A DNA stretch of 64,000 nt from Stenotrophomonas sp. WZN-1 (GCF_002192255.1 NZ_CP021768.1:1568001-1632000); one strand, 5' to 3'. Shown: positions 45,773-53,475, counted from the first letter of the stretch. The notes: a model not told the origin generated them from the sequence alone. Numbers and translations are program-made.

Positions 45773-46414
45773 CTACGCCGGATCGAGGGCCGGCGCCTGC
45801 GCGCGGAAGTTGCGTCCGACCGGTTCACCCACGCCCAGGTAGTGGCGGAACAGATAGATCAACGGTTTCCAGCGGGCGACATCGATGTGCTGGCTGCCTG
45901 CATGGGTGATCGCCTCATGCGCATGCACGCAGCGGATGCGGCCTTCGACGATCACGAAGTGCTGGCCATCGTCATCACTGGGCGCGTGCATGGCTGTCAC
46001 TGTGACTTCCACCTGCAGCGGGCATTCGGCAATCGTAGCGGGTGCCACCTGTGCTGACGGTACGGCGTTGAAGCCGCCCAGCGCGAACTTGTCACGCACA
46101 TGCACGTAGCCCATCGCCTGCTTGGTGTCGGGAACCGGATCGCGGCCGGTCGCACGCGCGATGGCCTCGACCTGGGCCGCCTGCGCAGAGGACGGAAAGT
46201 TCAGCACGCACTCGCTGCGCAACTGCAGGTTGCAATAGCCCTGGCCCTGCGTGCCGAGCCCCAGTACCACCCGGTTGCCCAGCGCCCAGAACGAAGAGAG
46301 CGGGCTGATGTTGCTGCTGCCGTCGGGATTGAGCGTGGTCATCAGCAGTACCGGCGTGCCCGGGTACAGGACCGAAGGCGTGATGCGCCGACGCTGGATC
46401 GAAGGGTTCGTCAT
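45773..46414 (-). CDS. Flavin reductase-like FMN-binding split-barrel protein
   Basis: A 213-residue protein of the flavin reductase-like (split barrel) family. TPVLLMTTLNPDGSSNISPLSSFWALG is the FMN-binding start. A short-chain reductase or oxygenase-partner role is typical, but no partner oxygenase is nearby. The ATG at 46414 is divergent from the ArsR-type gene, with 105 bases between, so the regulator probably controls it. The longer reading frame upstream overlaps the regulator gene and is rejected. Confidence 0.85.
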   Translation of the reverse strand: MTNPSIQRRRITPSVLYPGTPVLLMTTLNPDGSSNISPLSSFWALGNRVVLGLGTQGQGYCNLQLRSECVLNFPSSAQAAQVEAIARATGRDPVPDTKQAMGYVHVRDKFALGGFNAVPSAQVAPATIAECPLQVEVTVTAMHAPSDDDGQHFVIVEGRIRCVHAHEAITHAGSQHIDVARWKPLIYLFRHYLGVGEPVGRNFRAQAPALDPA

Positions 46415-46519
46415 TGCGGTTCTCGAAAGAGCGGGGCGGTGACTGTGCGCCGAGGCGGGCCGGCAATGCTTCGGCCTGCGTCGAACTGTCGGCCGGGGCC
46501 TGCATGCCACAATGCCGGC

Positions 46520-47224
46520 ATGGTCCACACCTCCGGTTCCCTTGTCAGTGTCGGTGCCCTGGTCGGTGACCAGGCACGCGCCGCCATGTTGCTGCAGCTG
46601 ATGGACGGCCGCGCGTACACCGCGATGGAACTGGCGCGGGTGGCGGGGGTGACGCCACAGACGGCGAGTACGCATCTGCGGCGCCTGATCGAAGGCGATC
46701 TGCTGGTGGTCATCCCGCAGGGGCGCCATCGCTACCATCGGCTGGCGTCGACCGAGGTCGCGGACATGCTGGAGGGCATCCTGCGTGTGGCCGACCGCAC
46801 GCCCTCATGCACCGCCGCCGCGTCACGCAGCCTGCCGGCGTTGCGCGAGGCGCGCTCGTGCTACCGCCACCTGGCCGGCGTGCATGCGGTGGCCATCACC
46901 GATCGCCTGCTGCAGGCCGGGCACTTGCTGCCGGGCGACGGCTATTGGCAGGTGAGCGCAGAGGGGGCGGCGTTCCTGCGGGAGCTCGGCCAGCCGCTGG
47001 CCGAGGTGCTGCAGCAGCCGGTTACGACCAGGCCCGCGCGCTATTGCCGGGGATGCCTGGACTGCACCGAGAGGCGCCCGCATCTGGCCGGGCTGGTCGG
47101 CGAGGCGATGCTGGACAGCTTCGTGAACAACGATTGGCTGCGGCGTGTTGAAGGCCGTCGCGAGCTGCGGCTGACCCCGCCGGGGCGCGAGGCGTTGTGG
47201 AAGCGGTTCGGCCTGGCGACCTGA
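46520..47224 (+). CDS. ArsR-family winged-helix regulator
   Basis: A 234-residue regulator with an N-terminal ArsR winged helix (LLQLMDGRAYTAMELARVAGVTPQTASTHLRRLIEGDLL) and a longer C-terminal domain containing YCRGCLDCTERRPHLAG, a Cys-x2-Cys-x2-Cys group that might sense metal or redox state. This long form differs from small metal-binding ArsR proteins. It is divergent from the flavin reductase gene, its likely target. The start follows the end of homology; no strong ribosome site is seen. Confidence 0.88.
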   Translation: MVHTSGSLVSVGALVGDQARAAMLLQLMDGRAYTAMELARVAGVTPQTASTHLRRLIEGDLLVVIPQGRHRYHRLASTEVADMLEGILRVADRTPSCTAAASRSLPALREARSCYRHLAGVHAVAITDRLLQAGHLLPGDGYWQVSAEGAAFLRELGQPLAEVLQQPVTTRPARYCRGCLDCTERRPHLAGLVGEAMLDSFVNNDWLRRVEGRRELRLTPPGREALWKRFGLAT

Positions 47225-47297
47225 GCGCCCGGTCAGTCTCATTCACCCGCGACATGCGGAGGCGTTATGGTCAGGTTCCAAGTCTTAGGGAGCTGCA

Positions 47298-47351
47298 ATG
47301 GCGAGCAAGGACATGATGGACCGCAGTACGCAGCCGGAATGCCGCCGATGA
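47298..47351 (+). CDS. Possible 17-residue leader peptide
   Basis: A GGGAG six bases upstream precedes ATG at 47298, which encodes MASKDMMDRSTQPECRR and stops at TGA 47349-47351. That TGA overlaps the ATG of the next gene (ATGA). The arrangement looks like translational coupling, but such a short peptide could be chance. Confidence 0.3.
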   Translation: MASKDMMDRSTQPECRR

Positions 47352-47617
47352 GCAAATCCGCTGCGGAAGTACGCTGGTTGACGTTCCGGCTGATGAACGG
47401 CCAATCGATCGGACCGGACCGGTTGAAGGATGGCTGGGTGGTCGCCTCGGAGACCCGCCACTGTGGCGTGCGGCGCGAGTCAATCGAAGGCGCCGGCGTG
47501 GTCTACGCGCTGTATGCACCGGCCAATCTGGCCTCACCGCGCCGTGCGGAAATGCGCATGCGCGAGTTCCTGATGAGTTCCGGCTACACCTTCACCATGG
47601 GCACGCTGGGCGGCTGA
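47348..47617 (+). CDS. Hypothetical 89-residue protein
   Basis: A soluble protein (MSKSAAEVRWLTFRLMNGQS to YTFTMGTLGG) with no signal or membrane segment and no recognised family. The ATG at 47348 is chosen because it couples to the short upstream ORF and begins the more protein-like sequence. A start at 47267 is in frame and has GGAGG four bases upstream, so it is a serious alternative that would add 27 residues. Confidence 0.55.
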   Translation: MSKSAAEVRWLTFRLMNGQSIGPDRLKDGWVVASETRHCGVRRESIEGAGVVYALYAPANLASPRRAEMRMREFLMSSGYTFTMGTLGG

Positions 47618-47632
47618 CGCCGCCCGTTGCGT

Positions 47633-48397
47633 TTACGGGCGCACCGTCAGCGCCTGGCCGAGTGTTCCGATCGGGCCGCGCGCATCGTGCAGCACGGTGC
47701 TGGTCAGGCCGATGCCCTCGCGGCCGAACGATACCGATGTGTCGAAGCCCAGCCACTCGCCTTCGGGCATGCCGAACAGGTGAGCGGTGAGGTCCAGGTT
47801 CGGGAACGCGACCTCCTTCGGATCGGCGCGTACCGCCATGCCGTTGGACAGGTCGAACAGCGTGGCGGCACGGGCCAATGGGCTGACCGCCTCACCGTCC
47901 AGCAGCGGCTGCGTTGCGCGGGCCCAGTACGTTGCGCGGCCGGGTCCCCGGTCGTGGCGACGGATCTCGATGCTCTGGATGAAACCGCCGGGCCAGACCG
48001 TGCCCGGGTCCCACGCCGGCATCGATTCCGGCGGCGCAATGCCGCTGATCGGCGTGCCGGCGATGGCCCCGGTATCGTTCGGGCGCATCAGCCACGCGCG
48101 TACACGAACTGCCGGTCGATCGTCATGGCGCAGCGTGGCTTCGACCAGTTCGATGGTGCGTCCACCGCGCAGCACCTGCACATCGGCCTCCATCGCTTCG
48201 ATCCGGATGGTGCCGAGGATGTCGTAGGACAGGCGCGCGATCAGGAAGCCATGACCGCGTGCCGCGGCGTCGCGTTCGAGATGGTGGGCCAGCAGTCCGA
48301 TCGCCGGCGCGATGTGCTGTTCGCGGATGTTCCAGGCGCCGCCGGTATGCTCGGTCGGCAGGTAGCGGGTGTCGCTCAGTCGTTCGAAGAAGGCCAT
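47633..48397 (-). CDS. Acyl-CoA thioesterase family protein (double hotdog)
   Basis: A 254-residue protein with the layout of a TesB-like double-hotdog thioesterase: an N-terminal half (WNIREQHIAPAIGLLAHHLERD, FLIARLSYDILGTI) and a C-terminal half (GRATYWARATQPLLDGEAVSPLARAATLFDLSNGM, FPNLDLTAHLFGMPEGEWLGFD). Members hydrolyse acyl-CoAs; chain length is not predictable. The start at 48397 is chosen because homology begins there. Confidence 0.85.
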   Translation of the reverse strand: MAFFERLSDTRYLPTEHTGGAWNIREQHIAPAIGLLAHHLERDAAARGHGFLIARLSYDILGTIRIEAMEADVQVLRGGRTIELVEATLRHDDRPAVRVRAWLMRPNDTGAIAGTPISGIAPPESMPAWDPGTVWPGGFIQSIEIRRHDRGPGRATYWARATQPLLDGEAVSPLARAATLFDLSNGMAVRADPKEVAFPNLDLTAHLFGMPEGEWLGFDTSVSFGREGIGLTSTVLHDARGPIGTLGQALTVRP

Positions 48398-48481
48398 CGG
48401 ATGCGTTGCTTCAACAGGGAGGGAGGCGGCAGGTGCTGCGCCGGTCCCTGCATCGTAAGCGCTTGGCAACGTGACAGGCTG

Positions 48482-48505
48482 AGCCGGCTCCCGCAGGAGC
48501 CGGCT
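48482..48505. terminator. Perfect 10-bp hairpin at the end of the Cys-rich protein gene
   Basis: AGCCGGCTCC-cgca-GGAGCCGGCT, just past the leftward stop at 48515. There is no T run, so it may be an mRNA-stabilising or weak terminator structure. Confidence 0.5.
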
Positions 48506-48514
48506 GGATGCCGG

Positions 48515-48715
48515 TCAGGGCGACGGGCAGTCCGTTTCCCGGCACAGCTTGTACTCGGCCAGACACTGCTCGGAGGTCTTGCCCAGCGGTCCATGTGATG
48601 TACGCAGGCACTGCTCGTACTTCAGCGTGCAGAACTCGCAGGATCCTGCGGCGAAGGCCAGGCCGGTCACGGCCATGCCAAGGAGCATCACGGTCTTCAA
48701 GGTCGTCTTGATCAT
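48515..48715 (-). CDS. Small Cys-rich periplasmic protein
   Basis: A 66-residue protein. A signal peptide (MIKTTLKTVMLLGMAVTGLAFA) leaves a mature part of about 44 residues with six Cys: CEFC, QCL, QCL, LCR and DCP. The even number and short spacing suggest a disulphide-bonded periplasmic peptide. No family recognised. The ATG at 48715 is chosen because it opens the signal peptide. Confidence 0.65.
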   Translation of the reverse strand: MIKTTLKTVMLLGMAVTGLAFAAGSCEFCTLKYEQCLRTSHGPLGKTSEQCLAEYKLCRETDCPSP

Positions 48716-48803
48716 CACGTCAGTCCTTTGTGTGCCCGTCACTGGGCGCGGCCACCATAGCAGCTCTGCCGGCACGCACTTGATGCGCCGCGGCACGCTG
48801 GGC

Positions 48804-49895
48804 TCAACGCTGGATCGCCTTCAAGGCGTCGACAACCTGTGCTTCAGAGAAGCCACAATGCCCTTCGCCCACTGGCGGCAGCACGCGTGGCAGCGGGTGT
48901 GCGCCCGCACGTGCTGCCAGCTGCGGATACACCGTCCGCATATGCGCCACGATGGTGGGGTCGTTGTTGTTGAACTGGATCACCAGCGGACGCTTCAACG
49001 CGCCGCTCAATGCCAGCTTGGCGCGGACATCGGCCTGTGCCGCGGGCACGGCGTCGACACGCTGCACGCCGGCATTGAACGCCCTGTCGTCACCGAAGCC
49101 GCTATAGACCACACCCCTGTTGCCCACCGGCATGCCGCCACTGCGCGCGGCCAGTTCGTGCAGAACCAATGCATGCAGGCTGATCGTACCGGCCAGTGCA
49201 TCCGGTGCGACCTGCAGCTTCCTGGCCAGCACGTCCGCGTGCTGGGGATTCCGCTGCAGCGCGCCGGCGATGCCTTGATAGAGCGCTGCTTGCGGCAGCA
49301 CGGCTGCTTCATGCGAGGCCAGTCCGGTGGCGGGCAGGCCTTCCGTGTTGGGGAAGAAGTAATCGAAGGCGACCAGCGTGGTCAGCAGGTCGGTGGCGAT
49401 CTGTTCGCCACTGAGGTTGGCGCCGCACAGCGAGACGCCACCGGCGTAGTGCTGCGGGTAGCGCTCGAGGCTTGCCAGCGTCACCGCGCCCCCCATCGAG
49501 AATCCGAGCAGCCAGGTGTGGCGCACGCGCTTGATTTCGCCCAGCGCGTGCTGGCGCAGGCGCTCCATGTCGGTGATCGCATCGGCCACGGCCCAGCCCT
49601 GGCTGGCATACGCGCTCTGCGCGACGGCGTATCCTGCGGCCAGCAGTGCTGCGGTGCTGTCATTGGCGGCCATCGGCGTAGTGCGTGACACGCCCACTGG
49701 TTCATAGCCATGCGCCAGCATCACCAGGTCGCCGTTCCAGCCAGCCGGTACGTCCAGGCGCCAGGGGGCGCCCTGCAGCTCACCGCTGAGCATGCGTGGT
49801 GCAGTGGGTGGCGCAGCCAGCAGCGATGCCGCAGGCAGCAGAAGGCCGAGGGCGAGGGCGAGGGCGCATCGAAGCATGGGGCGCATCGTGGTCAT
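48804..49895 (-). CDS. Exported alpha/beta hydrolase
   Basis: A 363-residue serine hydrolase with a signal peptide ending near LLAAPP. The nucleophile elbow GFSMGG has Ser133. HGYEP supplies the oxyanion loop. A late GEGHCGFSE supplies the likely catalytic His, with an Asp in NNNDPTIVAH. Substrate unknown; the context gives no clue. It lies downstream-divergent from the P-loop kinase. Confidence 0.85.
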   Translation of the reverse strand: MTTMRPMLRCALALALGLLLPAASLLAAPPTAPRMLSGELQGAPWRLDVPAGWNGDLVMLAHGYEPVGVSRTTPMAANDSTAALLAAGYAVAQSAYASQGWAVADAITDMERLRQHALGEIKRVRHTWLLGFSMGGAVTLASLERYPQHYAGGVSLCGANLSGEQIATDLLTTLVAFDYFFPNTEGLPATGLASHEAAVLPQAALYQGIAGALQRNPQHADVLARKLQVAPDALAGTISLHALVLHELAARSGGMPVGNRGVVYSGFGDDRAFNAGVQRVDAVPAAQADVRAKLALSGALKRPLVIQFNNNDPTIVAHMRTVYPQLAARAGAHPLPRVLPPVGEGHCGFSEAQVVDALKAIQR

Positions 49896-50074
49896 TCCAT
49901 CCGGGAATGGCGCCGAGCATAGATGCCCGCGAATTGTTGCGCGCGCTGCACTGCCGCAGGGGATTGCCGGTCGGCCGTGCCGCGCTCTACGCTGGCGGCA
50001 TGGCCCAGCACACTGCCGCGTCGATTATCCGCATTCCCCACGGGAAGGCGGGGTAGCGCGCGGTCGTCACGGCC

Positions 50075-50104
50075 ATGCAACCCGCCCGGGAAGGCGGGTT
50101 GCAT
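50075..50104. repeat. Perfect 12-bp hairpin in the leader of the P-loop kinase gene
   Basis: ATGCAACCCGCC-cgggaa-GGCGGGTTGCAT is an exact inverted repeat (13 bp with the outer C-G pair) ending 43 bases before the kinase ATG. No T run follows, so a terminator is unlikely. A transcript-level or operator role is possible. Confidence 0.7.
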
Positions 50105-50147
50105 GCGGCGCTCTCCCGGGTACTGGAATCCACCGAGGAGAACGCAG

Positions 50148-50660
50148 ATGCACCCTCTTTCATCAACCGGCAATGCCCCGACCCTGCACCTGGTGTGCGG
50201 CAAGATCGGCGCCGGAAAATCCACGCTGTCGCAGCAGTTGGTGGCGCAGCCGTGCCACGTGCTGATCAGCGAAGACACCTGGCTGGCCGCCCTGTATCCC
50301 GGCCAGATCCATTCCGTCGCCGACTACCTGCAGCGCGCGGCTGCGCTGCGCGGTGCGCTAACGCAGCATGTCCGCGCGATCCTGCAGGCCGGCGTCTCCG
50401 TCGTGCTCGACGTTCCGTTCAACACGCCCGCCGCCCGCGCCTGGGGCCGCGAACTGTTCGAGTCGGCCGGCGTTGCCCATCAGCTGCATTTTCTCGATGT
50501 TCCCGACGCCATCTGCAAGGCGCGTCTGCGTGCCCGCAACGCACGCGGTGAACACCCGTTCCAGGCCAGCGATGACGCCTTCGAGCAGATCACCCGCCAC
50601 TTCGTGGCACCTGCGCAGGAAGAGGGCTTCATGGTGATCCGTCATTCACTGGAGGCTTGA
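50148..50660 (+). CDS. P-loop kinase-like ATP-binding protein (AAA_33/zeta-like)
   Basis: A 170-residue protein with Walker A GKIGAGKS at 18-25 and a later RLRARNARGEHPF arginine-rich lid, the pattern of AAA_33 and zeta-toxin-like kinases. VVLDVPFNTPAARAWGREL provides a Walker B-like strand. Whether it phosphorylates a small molecule or acts otherwise is unknown. There is no antitoxin-like gene beside it. GAGGAG lies seven bases before the ATG. Confidence 0.85.
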   Translation: MHPLSSTGNAPTLHLVCGKIGAGKSTLSQQLVAQPCHVLISEDTWLAALYPGQIHSVADYLQRAAALRGALTQHVRAILQAGVSVVLDVPFNTPAARAWGRELFESAGVAHQLHFLDVPDAICKARLRARNARGEHPFQASDDAFEQITRHFVAPAQEEGFMVIRHSLEA

Positions 50661-50756
50661 GGGCGCAGAGAGTGCAGCGTTCAGTCGACCATTTCGGTGG
50701 CGATTCCGATACGATCTGACGCATTGAACCCTATTCGCTTGATCTGGAGTCCCGTC

Positions 50757-51590
50757 GTGGTCGACCGTCTCGCCATCCTGCTCGAACGCTTCGCGGTCAC
50801 CGCCTCGGTGTTCCATGCCGGCGCGCTGTGCGGCATCAACACGCTGGAGGGCGAAGACGAGGCGGGTCAGCTGCACCTGGTGCGGCGGGGCCCGCTGCAG
50901 GTCAGTCATGGCAAGCAGACTGTGCAGGTCGAGGTGCCCAGCCTGCTGCTGTACCCACGGCCGATGCCGCACCGGTTCAGTACCGATCCGCAGCAGGGCG
51001 CCGACATGGCCTGCGCCAACCTGCATTTCGAGGGCGGCCGGCTGAACCCGATCAGCGCCGCGTTGCCCGATTTCATCTGCATGCCGCTGGCGGATCTCTA
51101 TGGCGGTGACGCGGCGCTGGAGCTGCTGTTCGAAGAGGCCTTCGAGCAGCGCTGCGGGCGTGCGGCGATGGTCAACCGGCTGTTCGAGGTGGTGATGATC
51201 CAGGTGCTGCGCCAGCTGATGGAAGGCGGCGAGATGCGTGGCGGCCTGTTCGCCGGGCTCGGCCATCCGCGGCTGCGGCTGGCGTTGGTGGCGATGCATG
51301 AAGCGCCGGCGCAGGCGTGGACGCTGGAAGACCTGGCCGACGTCGCCGGCATGTCGCGCAGTGTGTTCGCCGCCAGTTTCCGTGAGGCGATGGGCACCAC
51401 GCCGGGCCAGTATCTGCAGGGCTGGCGGGTGGGCCTGGCGCAGCAGGCGCTGCGGCAGGGCAGACCGCTCAAGCGGATTGCCGACGATGTGGGGTACGGC
51501 AGCGAAGCGGCGCTGTCGCGCGCGTTCAAGGCGCACACCGGGCAGTCGCCGCGGGAGTGGCGCGGACAGGCACGCGCGGGCGCGGTCTGA
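50757..51590 (+). CDS. AraC-family transcriptional regulator
   Basis: A 277-residue regulator with an N-terminal cupin-like domain (SVFHAGALCGINTL, LLLYPRPMPHRF) and C-terminal tandem helix-turn-helix (WTLEDLADVAGMSRSVFAASFREAMGTTPGQYLQGWRV then IADDVGYGSEAALSRAFKAHTGQSPREWR). The GTG at 50757 has GGAG seven bases upstream; a GTG at 50697 is less likely. Targets are unknown; it is convergent with crcB. Confidence 0.92.
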   Translation: MVDRLAILLERFAVTASVFHAGALCGINTLEGEDEAGQLHLVRRGPLQVSHGKQTVQVEVPSLLLYPRPMPHRFSTDPQQGADMACANLHFEGGRLNPISAALPDFICMPLADLYGGDAALELLFEEAFEQRCGRAAMVNRLFEVVMIQVLRQLMEGGEMRGGLFAGLGHPRLRLALVAMHEAPAQAWTLEDLADVAGMSRSVFAASFREAMGTTPGQYLQGWRVGLAQQALRQGRPLKRIADDVGYGSEAALSRAFKAHTGQSPREWRGQARAGAV

Positions 51591-51593
51591 GCC

Positions 51594-51986
51594 TCAGCCC
51601 AGCACCAGCCGCGCCAGTTTCATGCCGCCGAACAGGCCGGCCAGGCCCAGTGCCACCGAACCGCCGGCGTACAGTGCCGCCAGGCCATGCTGGCCGCGCT
51701 GCAGCAGCAGGCCGATTTCCAGCGCATAGGTGGAGAACGTGGTGTATCCGCCGAGGACGCCGGTGGCCAGCAGCAGGCGCAGCTGCGGCGAGGCACCATT
51801 GCGCAGGGCGAAGGCTTCGACCAGCACGCCCATCAGCAGTGCACCGCTGATGTTGATCAGGAAGGTCGACCAGGGCCACGGACTACCGACCGCTGCGCGC
51901 GCACCGATCAGGTTGCAGGCGTGGCGCAGGCAGGCACCGAGTCCGCCGCCGATGAAGACCAGCAAATAGTTGTTCAATGCGTGCAT
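51594..51986 (-). CDS. crcB: Fluoride exporter CrcB
   Basis: A 130-residue small membrane protein of the Fluc/CrcB family, which exports fluoride as a dual-topology dimer. Four helices are present, with the conserved GGGLGACLRHACN and FLINISGALLMG plus GVLGGYTTFSTYA (channel Phe and sodium-site residues). A fluoride riboswitch lies upstream (52071-52127), which supports both the gene identity and the control. Confidence 0.95.
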   Translation of the reverse strand: MHALNNYLLVFIGGGLGACLRHACNLIGARAAVGSPWPWSTFLINISGALLMGVLVEAFALRNGASPQLRLLLATGVLGGYTTFSTYALEIGLLLQRGQHGLAALYAGGSVALGLAGLFGGMKLARLVLG

Positions 51987-52052
51987 CACGTGCCTCGGGC
52001 AGGGGTTCGCTGATTCGATGGCGAACGCCGAGGGCGGGCACGGCCTGCCGTC

Positions 52053-52070
52053 GACGAACACCGGTTCGTC
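52053..52070 (-). terminator. Small hairpin downstream of the fluoride riboswitch
   Basis: GACGAAC-accg-GTTCGTC, a perfect 7-bp stem between the aptamer and crcB. It may be part of the expression platform; no T run follows. Confidence 0.4.
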
Positions 52071-52127
52071 CTGGCAGGAGCCATCAGCCCTTTCAGGCGG
52101 TTATCGGGGGAGCCCCATCCCCATCGA
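52071..52127 (-). promoter_or_regulatory. Fluoride riboswitch (crcB motif)
   Basis: Read on the minus strand, the segment shows the conserved crcB-motif features: GGGGATGGGGCTCCCCC, then GATAACCGCC, a short hairpin, and the highly conserved GGGCTGATGGCTCCTGCC at its 3' end. It sits 85 bases ahead of crcB in the same direction. Fluoride binding should raise crcB expression. Confidence 0.9.
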
Positions 52128-52153
52128 CGACCATGCTACCAGCGGCAGTGCAT

Positions 52154-52588
52154 TCACGTCATCGAGGTCGTCAGTACCCGGATGACCTTGCTGCGGCTGA
52201 AGCCGTCCATCAGCAGTTCGAAGGCCAGCAGGTCCAATGCCGCGTGGCGGCGATGATCGATCTCCAGCCCTTTCTCCTCCACCAGGTGGCTGACCAGTTC
52301 GTAGGCGTCCTGCCAGACGTCCAGGTGGGCCTGGCTGGGGATATAGGTATTGCCCCGTTCACCGACGCCAAGCCCGCTCACGCCGTACAGCAGTTCGCGC
52401 GCGTCCAGCTTGGCCGCATCGGCGATGCGGAACAGCTGTTCGGCCTTCACATGGGCGGGGCTGACATGGTCGTTGAGCCAGTTGCTGATGGTTGCCGTCG
52501 TCGAATCGGCGGCGCGGGCCAGATCGGCCGGGCGAGGGTGCCCGGCTTTCTTCATGGCAATGGCGAGTCGTTGGCCGAGAGTATTCAT
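52154..52588 (-). CDS. CI-like XRE-family repressor
   Basis: A 144-residue protein with an N-terminal helix-turn-helix (LAIAMKKAGHPRPADLARAADSTTATISNWL, helices near 12-45) and a C-terminal helical domain without a LexA-type cleavage site. It is divergent from a Cro/YdaS-like gene with 78 bases between, the layout of a phage immunity region. No integrase is nearby; the prophage at 57 kb starts 4.5 kb away and has no obvious link. Confidence 0.85.
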   Translation of the reverse strand: MNTLGQRLAIAMKKAGHPRPADLARAADSTTATISNWLNDHVSPAHVKAEQLFRIADAAKLDARELLYGVSGLGVGERGNTYIPSQAHLDVWQDAYELVSHLVEEKGLEIDHRRHAALDLLAFELLMDGFSRSKVIRVLTTSMT

Positions 52589-52666
52589 CTATGCAAGCCA
52601 GCTTAACGCGTGGATCGCAAAGATCCCTTGTTCCAAGAATAAGTCTGGTTAACAGAAGGACCGACC
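52589..52666. promoter_or_regulatory. Divergent control region between CI-like and Cro-like genes
   Basis: The 78 bases hold a GTTAAC palindrome at 52648-52653, a related TTAAC at 52604, and CTTG-ttc-CAAG at 52627-52637. Promoters for both directions are presumably here, but no clear hexamers were fixed. Confidence 0.4.
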
Positions 52667-52876
52667 GTGACCGATTTCTGGAGCAAGGGGCAAGTGCGCG
52701 CCCGGCTGGGCTTCCGGACCGATGCCGAACTGGCGCGCTTCTTTGGCATAAGCCGATCTGCAGTGTCGCAATGGCCCAAGGACTTCCCGATTCCTGCGCT
52801 GCGCCAATACATCCTGCATCAGCGCTACCCCAATCTGTTCCCGGCGACAGAGGCCGCAGAGGCCCAAGAGGCCTGA
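52667..52876 (+). CDS. Cro/YdaS-like small DNA-binding protein
   Basis: A 69-residue protein with a helix-turn-helix (RTDAELARFFGISRSAVSQWPKDFPIPALRQY) like Cro/YdaS of temperate phages. The GTG start is preceded by AGAAGGA six bases upstream. It is divergent from the CI-like gene and would oppose it in an on/off switch. Confidence 0.85.
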   Translation: MTDFWSKGQVRARLGFRTDAELARFFGISRSAVSQWPKDFPIPALRQYILHQRYPNLFPATEAAEAQEA

Positions 52877-52917
52877 ACTGCGCCGCATTTTGTCGCATAT
52901 AGCACTCTAAGCGTGGT

Positions 52918-52937
52918 TTGCTAAGTATGCTTAGCAA
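52918..52937. promoter_or_regulatory. Palindrome TTGCTAAG-tatg-CTTAGCAA
   Basis: A perfect 8-bp inverted repeat centred 52 bases after the Cro-like stop, with a further CTAAG at 52906. This has operator character, possibly for the adjacent CI-like or Cro-like protein. Confidence 0.55.
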
Positions 52938-53058
52938 TATAGGAAACTTCGATGGAACGGAGCTTGGCCATCGGTAGTGCCTACTGGAACAGGGGTTGGC
53001 GGCATCGGGTAGTGTGTCGGGTCCGCCCCATCCGGGGACCCTGTCATCCCGTATGTGG

Positions 53059-53091
53059 TTTCGTGAACGATTAATAATTTCGATCACGAAA
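53059..53091. promoter_or_regulatory. Inverted repeat TTTCGTGAACG / CGATCACGAAA
   Basis: Arms at 53059-53069 and 53081-53091 match at 10 of 11 positions around an AT-rich centre. It lies 140 bases before the next gene and just upstream of a promoter candidate, so a regulator-binding role is likely. Confidence 0.55.
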
Positions 53092-53105
53092 GTCGCTGCA
53101 TGTAA

Positions 53106-53133
53106 TTGACCTGTCGTGAAATCTATGACTAAT
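53106..53133 (+). promoter_or_regulatory. Promoter candidate for the gene at 53230
   Basis: TTGACC at 53106-53111 and ACTAAT at 53128-53133 with a 16-base spacer, 15 bases downstream of the inverted repeat. Confidence 0.5.
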
Positions 53134-53229
53134 TGGCATCAACCGGGCGTGAAGTCCGGGAGTCTTTCAGTAGCTCGCAAGTGAGTCGGTAGACCGTCAA
53201 CGATGCAGAACAAGTCCAACGGAGGTCGT

Positions 53230-53466
53230 ATGGAATACGGCATGCATGGCTTGGCTGAACGGGTACGCCGCGAACTGGAAGCCAGTTATCACAAACACGG
53301 ATGCGGTCCGGCGTTCTGGGATACCTACCAGCAGGTGCTGGATCGCCTGGTCCCGCAGGGGACCGAGCGTACCGAGGTCACCAATGAAATGGCGCTGATC
53401 ATCGAGCAGCTCGGCATTGTCCGACGTGCGCAGCTGGTACCGCCGCACGCCAACGGGCCGCGTTGA
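53230..53466 (+). CDS. Hypothetical 78-residue protein
   Basis: A soluble helical protein (MEYGMHGLAERVRRELEASY to AQLVPPHANGPR), no signal or membrane segment, no recognised family. GGAGG lies four bases before the ATG at 53230, which is preferred to 53203. It follows a rich control region and may belong to the same unit as the CI/Cro pair, but this is only proximity. Confidence 0.6.
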   Translation: MEYGMHGLAERVRRELEASYHKHGCGPAFWDTYQQVLDRLVPQGTERTEVTNEMALIIEQLGIVRRAQLVPPHANGPR

Positions 53467-53475
53467 TCCGTTGAT

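Larger units (their letters stand above)
52877..53229. other. Long intergenic region with palindromic sites and a promoter
   Basis: No gene is seen here. It holds the palindrome at 52918-52937, the inverted repeat at 53059-53091 and a promoter candidate at 53106-53133, each listed separately. The rest shows a run of CTAAG-like repeats near 52906-52936 and nothing else recognised. Confidence 0.6.
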
